From positions 1 through 64,000 of the forward strand of contig JAKCPI010016871.1 in the NCBI GenBank assembly GCA_023213315.1: 64,000 bases of DNA, in the 5' to 3' direction. The stretch's first letter is position 1; each line of letters opens with the position of its first letter. The notes beneath the pieces were generated by a model. It had not been told where the DNA came from, did no database searches, and was given only the letters and a program-made list of their open reading frames with translations. Positions 32,300 to 42,631 of this stretch are shown piece by piece. The DNA comes from Euborellia annulipes (Eukaryota; Arthropoda; Insecta; Dermaptera; Anisolabididae). Position numbers and translations under genes: made by a program.

Positions 32300-33053
32300 G
32301 AACCTGCTATCCATTAAAAGAGTGAATAGGGTTGGTAGATTCTGAGGCTGAATCGATTTTCGATTCGGTACTCTAGGATGTCTATCCTAGGTTCTCGATC
32401 TCGAGGATCCAGTGCTAACTTGGAAGGGGAGGGAGGTGCAAAAATCTAAAAAACTTTGGACTTATTTCAGTTAGTTTCTTATATTTAGTAATCTGAGCAT
32501 ATTTTGTCCCCTATAGTCCTATGCAACGTTGTTGAGCATTAAATTTGCTAAATTTTGGTACAAAACAAATTTGTAGACCCTATATTGACCGAGTTTCGGT
32601 CGGTCAAAATATGCTCAGATTACAAAATTTAAGAAAAGTGGTCCAAAATTTTTGAGGTTTTTGCACCGCTCTCGCCCTCCAAGTTAGCACAGGGCCCTCG
32701 AGATCGAAGACTTGGAATAGACGTCCTACCATCCTAGACACCCCCAAATAACCTGTGACAATTCCATAAACTTTGGAATACTTTCCAGGTAAAATGTTAA
32801 TTCGACTGGGCTAATCCCTCAATGTATATTTTTGAATTGACCTTAACTTTAAAGGACGATAGAGAGCCCTAAAATCATGCTAAAAACTTCGCAAAAAAAA
32901 GTGTGAGTGTTTTTTAAAATAAAAAAAAAAAAAAAAATAACTTGTAAGTTTTAACAAACCCAGAGAACCAAACATAACCGCAGATCTCTTGCTCTTTCTT
33001 TTTCTCTGAGCCCTTATTGAAAATCTAATTTCTTTTTCATTTTCTTTTTTTAG
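32300..33053. other. Intron upstream of ankyrin exon A with a fold-back
   Basis: Inverted arms (tctcgatctcgaggatccag, gctaacttggaagggg) recur inverted near 32690-32730. The same fold-back precedes the exon in unit B (53.98-54.72 kb). It ends at the acceptor tctttttttag. Confidence 0.5.
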
Positions 33054-33660
33054 ACTCCTCTTCCAGTTTCCCAAGAGACTCCAAAAAACGACGTAACCAA
33101 CTGCAACATTTGGGAAGCTGCATCAAATGGCTCTCTCGAAGAAATTAAAAAGATGATAAAAGAAGAACCGAAATTGATAAACAAGGAATCCGAACAGTTT
33201 AATTATAAATCGCCTCTGCATTTAGCTTCAGAGAATGGACATCTCTCGATTGTTGAATTCCTCATTGACAATGGCTCGTTAGTTGACAGGGAATGTTCCC
33301 AGGGTTTGAATACTCCTCTTTATGTTGCTGCCCTGAATGGAGAATTAGAAGTTGTTAAATTTCTAGTTGCAAAAGGGGCGAAAGTTGATAAGAAATGCTC
33401 CAAGGATTCATCAACGCCTCTTCATGCAGCTGCAATGAATGGACATCGAGCTGTCGTGGAATTCTTAATAAATAATATGAAAGCGAAAATCGATTTAATA
33501 AATAATGTAAATAAAACACCCTTGGATTTAGCGATCGAGAATGATCGATTGAATATTGTTGAATTTTATTTTCTTTTTTCCTCTAAAGTAAATTCCAATG
33601 AGATCTTGCTGAAGGCATGCAAATATCCCCATTTGGACATTGTCAAGTTCTTATTGGCCA
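33054..33660 (+). other. Diverged N-terminal ankyrin repeats of gene A (five units)
   Basis: Units SPLHLASENGHLSIVEFLID, TPLYVAALNGELEVVKFLVA, TPLHAAAMNGHRAVVEFLIN, TPLDLAIENDRLNIVEF and ILLKACKYPHLDIVKFLLA differ from one another and match gene B almost exactly. This part escaped the homogenisation seen downstream. Confidence 0.85.
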
Positions 33661-36600
33661 ATGGAGCTGATGTCAATTGTGAGGATAACGACAACTACAC
33701 TCCTCTTCATGAGGCTTCTAGAAATGGCCAATTGGAAGTTGTCAAGTTCTTATTGGCCAATAGAGCTGATGTTAATTGTAAGGATAACGACAACTCCACC
33801 CCTCTTCATGAGGCTTCTAGCAATGGCCATTTGGAAATTGTCAAGTTCTTATTGGCCAATGGAGCTGATGTTAATTGTAAGGATAACTTCAACTCCACTC
33901 CTCTTCATCGGGCTTCTATCAAAGGCCATTTGGAAGTTGTTAAGTTCTTATTGGCCAATGGAGCTGATGTCAATTGTAAGGGTGGATATTCCAACTCCAC
34001 TCCTCTTCATTCGGCTTCTAGCAATGGCCATTTGGAAGTTGTTAAGTTCTTATTAGCCAATGGAGCTGATGTTAATTGTAAGGATAACGACAACTCCACC
34101 CCTCTTCATGAGGCTTCTATCAATGGCCATTTGGAAGTTGTCAAGTTCTTATTGGCCAATGGAGCTGATATTAATTGTAAGAATAACTTGAACTACACTC
34201 CTCTTCATACGGCAGCTGGCAATGGCCATTTGGAAGTTGTTAAGTTCTTATTGGCCAATGGAGCTGATGGTAATTGTAAGAGTAACTTCAACTCCACTCC
34301 TCTTCATCGGGCTTCTATCAAAGGCCATTTGGAAGTTGTTAAGTTCTTATTGGCCAATGGAGCTGATGTCAATTGTAAGGGTAACTTCAACTCCACTCCT
34401 CTTCATCGGGCTTCTAGCAAAGGCCATTTGGAAGTTGTTAAGTTCTTATTGGCCAATGGAGCTGATGTCAATTGTAAGGGGGGTAACTTCCAACTCCACT
34501 CCTCTTCATTCGGCTTCTAGCAATGGCCATTTGGAAGTTGTTAAGTTCTTATTGGCCAATGGAGCTGATGTTAATTGTAAGGATAACGACAACTCCACTC
34601 CTCTTCATGAGGCTTCTATCAATGGCCATTTGGAAGTTGTCAAGTTCTTATTGGCCAATGGAGCTGATGGTAATTGTAAGAATAACTTCAACTACACTCC
34701 TCTTCATACGGCAGCTGGCAATGGCCATTTGGAAGTTGTTAAGTTCTTATTGGCCAATGGAGCTGATGGTAATTGTAAGAATAACTTCAACTCCACTCCT
34801 CTTCATCGGGCTTCTATCAAAGGCCATTTGGAAGTTGTTAAGTTCTTATTGGCCAATGGAGCTGATGTCAATTGTAAGGGTGGAATTCCAAGTCCACTCC
34901 TCTTCATTCGGCTTCTAGCAATGGCCATTTGGAAGTTGTTAAGTTCTTATTGGCCAATGGAGCTGATATTAATTGTAAGGATAACGTCAACTACACTCCT
35001 CTTCATTCGGCTTCTTGCAATGGCCATTTGGAAGTTGTTAAGTTCTTATTGGCCAATGGAGCTGATGGTAATTGTAAGGATAACTTCAACTCCACTCCTC
35101 TTCATTCGGCTTCTAGCAATGGCCATTTGGAAGTTGTTAAGTTCTTATTGGCTAATGGAGCTGATGTTAATTGTAAGGATAACGACAACTCCACTCCTCT
35201 TCATTCGGCTTCTAGCAATGGCCATTTGGAAGTTGTCAAGTTCTTATTGGCCAATGGAGCTGATGTTAATTGTAAGGGTAACTTCAACTCCACTCCTCTT
35301 CATCGGGCTTCTATCAAAGGCCATTTGGAAGTTGTTAAGTTCTTATTGGCCAATGGAGCTGATGTCAATTGTAAGGGTGGAATTCCAACTCCACTCCTCT
35401 TCATTCGGCTTCTAGCAATGGCCATTTGGAAGTTGTTAAGTTCTTATTGGCCAATGGAGCTGATATTAATTGTAAGGGTAACTTCAACTACACTCCTCTT
35501 CATTCGGCTTCTAGCAATGGCCATTTGGAAGTTGTTAAGTTCTTATTGGCCAATGGAGCTGATGTTAATTGTAAGGATAACGACAACTCCACTCCTCTTC
35601 ATTCGGCTTCTAGCAATGGCCATTTGGAAGTTGTTAAGTTCTTATTGGCCAATGGAGCTGATGTTAATTGTAAGGATAACGACAACTTCACTCCTCTTCA
35701 TTCGGCTTCTAGCAATGGCCATTTGGAAGTTGTCAAGTTCTTATTGGCCAATGGAGCTGATGTCAATTGTAAGGGTAACGTCAACTTCACTCCTCTTCAT
35801 CGGGCTTCTATCAAAGGCCATTTGGAAGTTGTTAAGTTCTTATTGGCCAATGGAGCTGATGTCAATTGTAAGGGGATAAGTTCAACTCCACTCCTCTTCA
35901 TTCGGCTTCTAGCAATGGCCATTTGGAAGTTGTTAAGTTCTTATTGGCCAATGGAGCTGATGGTAATTGTAAGAATAACTTCAACTCCACTCCTCTTCAT
36001 TCGGCTTCTAGCAATGGCCATTTGGAAGTTGTTAAGTTCTTATTGGCCAATGGAGCTGATGTTAATTGTAAGGATAACGTCAACTCCACTCCTCTTCATT
36101 CGGCTTCTAGCAATGGCCATTTGGAAGTTGTTAAGTTCTTATTGGCCAATGGAGCTGATGTCAATTGTAAGGATAACGACAACTCCACTCCTCTTCATTC
36201 GGCTTCTAGCAATGGCCATTTGGAAGTTGTCAAGTTCTTATTGGCCAATGGAGCTGATGTTAATTGTAAGGATAACGACAACTCCACTCCTCTTCATGAG
36301 GCTTCTATCAATGGCCATTTGGAAGTTGTTAAGTTCTTATTGGCCAATGGAGCTGATGGTAATTGTAAGGATAACTTCAACTACACTCCTCTTCATACGG
36401 CTGCTGGCAATGGCCATTTGGAAGTTGTTAAGTTCTTATTGGCCAATGGAGCTGATGTTAATTGTAAGGATAACGTCAACTCCACTCCTCTTCATCGGGC
36501 TTCTATCAAAGGCCATTTGGAAGTTGTTAAGTTCTTATTGGCCAATGGAGCTGATGTCAATTGTAAGGGTAAGAATTCAAGTCCACTCCTCTTCATTCGG

Positions 36601-37500
36601 CTTCTAGCAATGGCCATTTGGAAGTTGTTAAGTTCTTATTGGCCAATGGAGCTGATGTTAATTGTAAGGATAACTTCAACTACACTCCTCTTCATTCGGC
36701 TTCTAGCAATGGCCATTTGGAAGTTGTTAAGTTCTTATTGGCCAATGGAGCTGATGTTAATTGTAAGGATAACTTCAACTCCACTCCTCTTCATTCGGCT
36801 TCTAGCAATGGCCATTTGGAAGTTGTTAAGTTCTTATTGGCCAATGGAGCTGATGTTAATTGTAAGGATAACGACAACTTCACTCCTCTTCATTCGGCTT
36901 CTAGCAATGGCCATTTGGAAGTTGTTAAGTTCTTATTGGCCAATGGAGCTGATGTTAATTGTAAGGATAACGACAACTTCACTCCTCTTCATTCGGCTTC
37001 TAGCAATGGCCATTTGGAAGTTGTTAAGTTCTTATTGGCCAATGGAGCTGATGTCAATTGTAAGGATAACGACAACTTCACTCCTCTTCATTCGGCTTCT
37101 ACCAATGGCCATTTGGAAGTTGTCAAGTTCTTATTGGCCAATGGAGCTGATGTTAATTGTAAGGATAACGACAACTTCACTCCTCTTCATTCGGCTTCTA
37201 TCAATGGCCATTTGGAAGTTGTTAAGTTCTTATTGGCCAATGGAGCTGATGTTAATTGTAAGGATAACGACAACTTCACTCCTCTTCATTCGGCTTCTAC
37301 CAATGGCCATTTGGAAGTTGTTAAGTTCTTATTGGCCAATGGAGCTGATGTTAATTGTAAGGATAACGACAACTTCACTCCTCTTCATTCGGCTTCTATC
37401 AATGGCCATTTGGAAGTTGTTAAGTTCTTATTGGCCAATGGAGCTGATGTTAATTGTAAGGGTAAGGACAACTTCACTCCTCTTCATTGGGCTGCTGACA
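33661..37500 (+). repeat. 99-bp tandem array with higher-order blocks
   Basis: Each 99-bp unit has cctcttcattcggcttctag, ggccatttggaagttgt, aagttcttattggccaatgg and gctgatgttaattgtaagg. Blocks of 4, 5, 5 and 7 units lie between the frameshift seams, followed by a final block of about 11. A block typically begins with an HSASSNGH unit and ends with an HRASIKGH unit. Confidence 0.9.
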
Positions 37501-37788
37501 AAGGCCATTTGGAAGTTGCCCGTTTTCTCATTTCTTGTGGTGCTAATCACAAAACAAGGAATTTGCAAGGATATAGTCCACTCGATTTAGCCCGTCAAAG
37601 CACTTTGCTCTTGAACAATATTTAAAATCGTTACCTTAATGCGAATATTCGCAACTTGTTCTTCCTTTATTTCTTCACAAAATTTATATTAAATTTCACA
37701 AATCATTTTGCTGATGCTAAGGGCAACATTCGGATGGAAAAAGAGTGGCTCACAACTCACAATTTACAAGCAAATAACTGAAAGGAAG

Positions 37789-37794
37789 AATAAA
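37789..37794 (+). terminator. Candidate polyadenylation signal AATAAA, gene A
   Basis: AATAAA lies about 165 bp after the stop, in 3' sequence conserved with unit B (56981-56986). Confidence 0.5.
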
Positions 37795-38458
37795 ATAACC
37801 ATCCTTTAATTGAGCCCCTCATTTTATTTATAACTTTTTGAATCGCCTGGTCACCTTCGGTACAAAAAACAATTTGATTGGAGGAGTTGTGTCAACATCA
37901 TCATGAGGGAGCATTTTGCATGGGTTCTATATTTTATACTAACGAAGACCAAGCGATTCCAATATTTACAGACCCTTCACAGAAATGAAAGTGAGGACAC
38001 CCATCCATCAACTCCGTTGGAGATACCAAAGTTAATTAACATAATCACTTTAATTAAAAATATAAATAATTGTAACGTTCTCTTTAAATAATAAATATTT
38101 TTATATCTATACATATTATTATTTATTTATATTTAATTCCTTGTCCTCCAGAAAGTAAGAGTAAAAAACTTTTCCGAGTGTGTATTAATTAGTTAATGAA
38201 GTCTCTGTTAAATTGCTTTGTTTTTTGTAGTGCAGAAACTCTCTTCATTTTTACTTTCTCTTACCTCTATATATATGTTAATATATATAGAGAGAAAGTA
38301 TTGGATTCATGTCAAAAATTCGATGTCGAGATTTTGATGGATATACACGTTTTGAGGTCCCCTGAATCCAAAAAAGTGTTTTTCACGACATGGTCTGTCT
38401 GTCTGTCTGTGAACAAAATATCTCAAGAACGAAAAGAGCTATGAGGTTGAAATTTTAT

Positions 38459-38659
38459 CATCAAATGATTAATAATTGCTGATCATATAACATGTCGCTT
38501 CCAAGCGTTTTAATTGTCAGAGCCGTAATGTGGTGAATGAGGTGAAATCCACTGAAGAAGGAGTGCCGTTAGGTCTCCGAAATATCTGGAAATATTGCCT
38601 TACTAACGAATTAAAAACAATTGCTGAAAATATATATAGCGTTTTCTTTCTCTTTAATA
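38459..38659 (+). mobile_element. 201-bp retroelement with a hammerhead motif, TSD 13 bp
   Basis: GTTGAAATTTTAT lies at 38446-38458 and 38660-38672. No ORF. It contains one hammerhead-like motif and is shared with unit B (57595-57796), so it predates the duplication. Confidence 0.7.
38548..38590 (+). ncRNA. Hammerhead-ribozyme-like motif
   Basis: Stem I TCCA, core CTGAAGA, extra A, GGAG tgccgttaggt CTCC stem II, GAA, self-complementary ATAT, C, TGGA closing stem I. Core position 7 is free in hammerheads, so CTGAAGA is acceptable. Confidence 0.55.
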
Positions 38660-38911
38660 GTTGAAATTTTATATTTAAGTTAGGCGTGACACAGTGGCGT
38701 AGCAAGGATTTTGGCGCCATGGAGCGACTCAACTGCTGGCGCCCCCTCCCCCTTCCCCTCGAACACTACCATCAATCGGTAACCGACACCCCACCCTACC
38801 ACAGTAAAAAAAAATTTTTTCATATAAAAAAATTCCTCAGATTTCTTCATCTTCATCTGAAGGCTCAGCATATATAATCCGTGTATAATACCAAAATTTA
38901 ACCACAATATC

Positions 38912-39521
38912 CAGTGGCGTACCGAGGGGGGGGGGCATAGGGCCGGCATAGGCCCCATACATTCCCTTTGAGAGGCCTCGGGGCCCTTGCGGCAGGGCCG
39001 GATCTAGGGGCGTGAAAAAATTTTGCTTCCGCGCAAGAGAAAATGTCCATGTGGACGGCACACGGGAGAAAAGGAAATTTTCGGTTACGCGGGCGGCAAA
39101 ATTTAAGTGTCTCTAAAAAAAAGGTAAAATATTTTTTTCGGACGGGGAAAAATTTTGGTTCCGTGCAAGAGAAAATTGTTCCGTGGGCGGCAAAAATAAA
39201 AAATTTTATGTCTCTAAAAAAAAAGGTAGCCCTCGGGGCATGGCGTAGAGGTTAGCGTGCTAACTATGTATATTTATCAATAACGGATATCGTAAAAAGT
39301 CTTATATGGCCTGAGTTGCCGAAAAGACATTGTAAATGTGTGTGTGAGTGTGAATGAGAAAAAAAGTGTATTTAAAAAAAAAAGGTAAAATATTTTTTTC
39401 GAAAAATTTTTGAGATCAGGGAAAATTTTTATCCCCCCCCCCCAAAAAAAAAAAAAAATTGAATATAGGGCACCCTCTTCTAGTGCCGCCCCAGGCCTCC
39501 AACTGCCTCGGTACGCCTCAG
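38912..39521. mobile_element. hAT-type MITE nested in the above, TSD ACAATATC
   Basis: The ends CAGTGGCGTACCGAGG and the inverted CCTCGGTACGCCTCAG are flanked by perfect ACAATATC at 38904-38911 and 39522-39529. Confidence 0.8.
39229..39386 (+). mobile_element. tRNA-derived SINE, internally deleted, nested
   Basis: The head gccctcggggcatggcgtag and A-box region join directly to the 3' region (tatcaataacggatatcg...tgaatgagaaaaaaagtgt). It sits in the gtctctaaaaaaaaaggta motif of the MITE. Confidence 0.7.
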
Positions 39522-39578
39522 ACAATATCTACTAAATAATTCAATGCTTTTTCTAATTTATTAGGCCAATATTAAAAG

Positions 39579-39913
39579 TAGGGTCCGACCGAAACAAGAT
39601 TTTCAGCCGAAACCGAATATTCGGCCTCAACCTTAGTTTCGGCCGAAACCGAAACTTGTATTTCCTATAAAAAAATTTATATTTTTTTTTTTTTTGAAAT
39701 TTTTTTCCCCTCCGTGAAAATCATTTTACCTTTTTTTTAGGGAGACAAAAATTTTTTTCTCCTTCAAGTGCAAATCATTTGATCTTTTTTTTTTAAGACT
39801 CAAGTTTCGGCCGGCCGAAAGTTTCGGCTACTTTTTGGCCGAAACCGAAACTACGGCCGAAACCATGATTTTTGGCCGAAACTGGCCGAAACCGAATATT
39901 CGGTCGGTTCCTA
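39579..39913. mobile_element. GGCCGAAAC-rich hAT-type MITE, 335 bp, TSD ATTAAAAG
   Basis: The ends TAGGGTCCGACCGAAAC and the inverted GGTCGGTTCCTA are flanked by perfect ATTAAAAG at 39571-39578 and 39914-39921. The interior repeats ggccgaaaccgaaac-like words. Confidence 0.75.
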
Positions 39914-40431
39914 ATTAAAAGTAAAAAAAAAATCATATTTAGTCAACAAAACAATATTTTTATTTTATTTTGTCTACTTTTAAAATTAAATTTGAATAAA
40001 ACGGGATAATATATTTATTTTTCTTTGGCCGTGAATCCTAAAGTTTGACATTTTAAACAAAAAAATGCAGATTTCTATCAAAAAACAACAGAGAAAAAAT
40101 TAATTGATTAAAGGATCCAAATAATTTTTTGTTCTACAAAAGGATCAAAATATAGCCAAAAAATTAAATAAAAGTATTATATGTGCCCGGCGCCCCCACC
40201 CTGCCCTCCGCCCTGGAGCCGCCGCTCCACTCGCTCCTCTGTCGCTACGCCACTGGCGTGACACGAAGCTTTTGAACAAAATTGGCCAAAGAGTACTACT
40301 ACTTTACTGATGCACTTTTTCAGTTTTTTCTTTTTCGATTTTCTTAAAATTCGCTCCAACGATTTTGATTAAAATTTAAAAATCAATTATTTTTTAGATG
40401 CTCTATAAAATGTATATTTTACTTTTGTCGG

Positions 40432-40760
40432 GAGTTACTGTGACATCCCGTCCTGTGGAAGGGACGTAAAGAAGGTTCCCTCTCAGTGATGCATTCTTCG
40501 AAAGGAGTAGGCTACACGCCGCTGCTGAGGGAGTCCCTCCTCAACTAGGACATCCTCCATAGCATAGAAGAGGTTGGATGTAAGGATCCGGTTGGAACCA
40601 GAAATAAGAAATAGAGACGAAAGTAGGAGGAGGAGTTAGAGATCGGAAATGATGTAACTTCACGGGGTGCCGGTTGGGTTCGAGGTGTGTGTCTTCGTAC
40701 ACGAAAGCACCTCGGGTAAATAAACGGGGAATAATAATAATAATAATAATAATTTTGTCA
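40432..40760 (+). repeat. R2 retroposon-like repeat (copy 2) with (AAT)n tail
   Basis: Starts gggagttactgtgacatccc and ends taaataaacggggaataata. It is flanked by TTTTGTC and interrupts the Helentron-like element. Present in unit B at 58007-58330. Confidence 0.6.
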
Positions 40761-41123
40761 TTGAAATCTTCTGAAGATTACTTTACTCTTGTATTTCATA
40801 GGAAAGATAGGAGAAATTGTTGCCATGGTAACAAAATATAAATATTTTAAACCGAAAACTAGACAAGACTATTGTATCTTCCTTTAAGTTCGAGATTGCT
40901 TGTCGATATTCGGAGCAGATGGTACGCTGTAGGGGGTAATAAAAGACAAAATTTTTGGTTTGGCTTTTATTCGGGAAACTTAATTTTGTCCGACCAATGT
41001 GTGCACTAGTAAATTGGTTTCGGTTTCGAAGGAAAACATTTTCAAGGCCTGAACAAATTGTATTTTCATTTTCAGGCCTTGAAAATGGTTTCCTTCGAAA
41101 CCGAAACCAATCTAGCACAGTAC

Positions 41124-41495
41124 CAGAGTTGGGTTTTATACACCATTTTGCAGTTTTATACAAAAATTGCGGATAAAACTTGTATAAAACGTATAAAATG
41201 TATAAAACTTGGATGCGCATGCGCAAACCCGACGAGAAAGGAAGTTAAAATAAAATTTCATTTTTCAATTATTAACATTTTGATTATATTATTCACTAAA
41301 TAAAAAGCAAACAACATCGTCAATGCTTTAGAACATTATAAAATATGAAAAGCTTTTAAGCTGTTTTTTCAGGGGGAGGGGTTGGTTTTTTACAGTTTTA
41401 TACCTTTTATACATCGGCCTAGTTTTATCCGCGATAGTTTTATACATGTATAAAACCGTGTATTATACTCGGCGGGATAAAACTTGCCAACTCTG
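41124..41495. mobile_element. hAT-type MITE, 372 bp, TSD CACAGTAC
   Basis: The ends CAGAGTTGGGTTTTATAC and the inverted GATAAAACTTGCCAACTCTG are flanked by CACAGTAC at 41116-41123 and 41496-41503. Unit B lacks it (gcacagtacaaaactttc near 58691). Confidence 0.8.
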
Positions 41496-41929
41496 CACAG
41501 TACACAACTTTCGGTTAACGAAGGTAAGAGAAAGTTGTGTGCTGTGCGCCAGTCACACCAGGTTTTTATTCTTTTAGTAAAATATACGACATCCCATCAT
41601 TTTATTTTAAAACGAAGTAGATATATTTAATATTTTTATTTTGATTCAACTGCTTTTAACAATAAAGTGATGAGATGTGATATATTTTACAATATGCAAA
41701 AGGTTAGGTCCTCTCATGATACAAGAAAACAAGGTATAGCCACGCGCACATCTTCCCTCTCACTCTAGCTCACTGTGACGTCACGTGGCAGGCAGACATG
41801 GCAGGCAGACTATGATACAAATACACTTCTCCCTAACTCTAGCTCACTGTCAAACGTGGCACGTGGCATACAGATACTACCACAGATATTTACATACTAC
41901 TAAATGCATTGTTGAACTGTGAAGTCAAA

Positions 41930-42068
41930 ATGCCGTACTCTGCAGTTTATGGGTGTAGTAATTTTAGTAAAAAACATCGGGAATATCATAGATTTCCAAA
42001 GGATGAAACTTTATGTAAATTATGGACAAATGCCTGCGGCAGGGATGATAAGATTAATGTTAAAAATA
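41930..42068 (+). CDS. THAP zinc-finger exon of the P element
   Basis: ATG to the donor GTAAGT, 46 codons and one base. It reads MPYSAVYGCSNFSKKHREYH, then RFPKDETLCKLWTNACGRDD. THAP domains (C2CH) bind the transposon ends. The expected first ligand (MPYC...) is Ser4 here, while Cys9 is kept; the distal Cys and His would lie in a later exon, not found. An ATTATTACAG acceptor at about 42683 may start a later exon. Confidence 0.7.
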
Positions 42069-42271
42069 GTAAGTGTTTTTCTTTCCAAAAAAATAATCAA
42101 AAATTATTATTTTTAACAATAATTTTATTACCATATTTAAATACAGTGAGAATTTAGCTGGATATATAGTATATCGATTTAGATAAAAATATTCATTTCT
42201 TCGCAATAATTTAAAGAAATTTGATAAAATAAATGAAACTTTAAACTGGATATTATTTATATCTAAAGGAC

Positions 42272-42631
42272 TAGGGTCCGACCGAAACAAGGTTTTCAGC
42301 CGAAACCGAAACCGAATTTCTACCTCAATCTTAGTTTCGGCCGAAACCGTAACCGAAACCGAAACTTGTATTTACTATCAGGGGCGTATATAGAAATTTT
42401 TTCTGAGGGGGGGCCCGCGGAACCTTTCCCCCTTTTTGCGGACTCTTAAGTTTTCCGCCTTGCGGGAAAATTTTTTCCTCAAGTGCAAATCATTTGTCCT
42501 TTTTTATTTATTTATTTATTATATATATTTTTTTTGCGTGCGATTCTCATCCCATCTTTTCAGACTCAGGTTTCGGCCGGCCGAAAGTTTCGGCTAATTT
42601 TTGGCCGAAACCGAATTTCGGCCGGTTCCTA
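42272..42631. mobile_element. GGCCGAAAC-rich hAT-type MITE, 360 bp, TSD TAAAGGAC
   Basis: Same family as 39579-39913. Ends TAGGGTCCGACCGAAAC and the inverted GGCCGGTTCCTA; perfect TAAAGGAC at 42264-42271 and 42632-42639. Inserted in the P element. Confidence 0.8.

Larger units (their letters stand above)
33054..37625 (+). pseudogene. Ankyrin-repeat gene A, main exon, about 45 repeats, broken by frameshifts
   Basis: The exon opens after TTTTTTAG with TPLPVSQETPKNDVTNCNIW and EAASNGSLEEIKKMIKEE. Five diverged ankyrin repeats follow, then about 40 near-identical 33-residue units (TPLHSASSNGHLEVVKFLLA, NGADVNCKDNDN). Ankyrin stacks bind other proteins; nothing here indicates the partner. The frame is lost at about 34480 (+4 bases) and 34880, 35375, 35874 and 36570 (+2 each), always after HRAS[IS]KGHLEVV...DVNCKG, so translation would end at 34520. 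A 4-bp deletion relative to gene B also alters the last residues (ARQSTLLLNNI). With the first exons lost as well, this is either a pseudogene or partly misassembled. Confidence 0.75.
38692..40255. mobile_element. hAT-type element, 1564 bp, TSD GCGTGACA
   Basis: The ends CAGTGGCGTAGCAAGG and the inverted GTCGCTACGCCACTG are flanked by GCGTGACA at 38684-38691 and 40256-40263. Unit B shows the empty site near 57831 (ttaggcgtgacacgaag). No transposase is seen. Two further elements and a SINE are nested inside. Confidence 0.85.
38252..40850 (+). mobile_element. Helentron-like element in pieces (unit A), heavily nested
   Basis: The pieces are 38252-38458, 38660-38691, 40256-40431 and about 40753-40850. 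They rejoin when a 201-bp hammerhead element, a hAT element and the R2 retroposon are removed. It carries gtctgtctgtctgtctgt and ctcaagaacgaaaagagcta. Confidence 0.65.
27641..41714 (+). repeat. Tandem segmental duplication, unit A
   Basis: The leader gatcaacgttttatttaatt, exon 3, intron, ankyrin exon, 3' flank and trailing repeats (to aggttaggtcctct) occur in the same order in unit B (43.6-59.4 kb) and begin again in unit C (61.1 kb). Differences are mostly transposon insertions and repeat-array length. Confidence 0.8.

Noticed and set aside
33960..34000. Introns at the attgtaaggg words in ankyrin units
   Set aside because: GTAAGG occurs in every unit, but no acceptor or branch region follows at a sensible distance; splicing here would destroy the repeats.
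34470..34500. Programmed ribosomal frameshifting at the gggggg seam
   Set aside because: The seams differ in sequence and length (+4 or +2), most lack a slippery heptamer, and a frame change would be needed five times. Error or decay is simpler.
33661..37500. CRISPR or minisatellite interpretation of the 99-bp array
   Set aside because: The units are coding, head to tail, without spacers, and match the ankyrin consensus.
33640..37590. Long reading frames full of WKLLSSYWPMELM in the ankyrin regions
   Set aside because: They are out-of-frame readings of the 99-bp ankyrin units; the frame with HLEVVKFLLANGADVN is the real one in each block.
33054..37625. Latrotoxin-like or bacterial (Wolbachia-type) ankyrin gene
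   Set aside because: No toxin N-terminal domain, signal peptide or bacterial operon context. Spliced 5' exons with GT-AG introns and surrounding animal transposons argue for an ordinary host gene.
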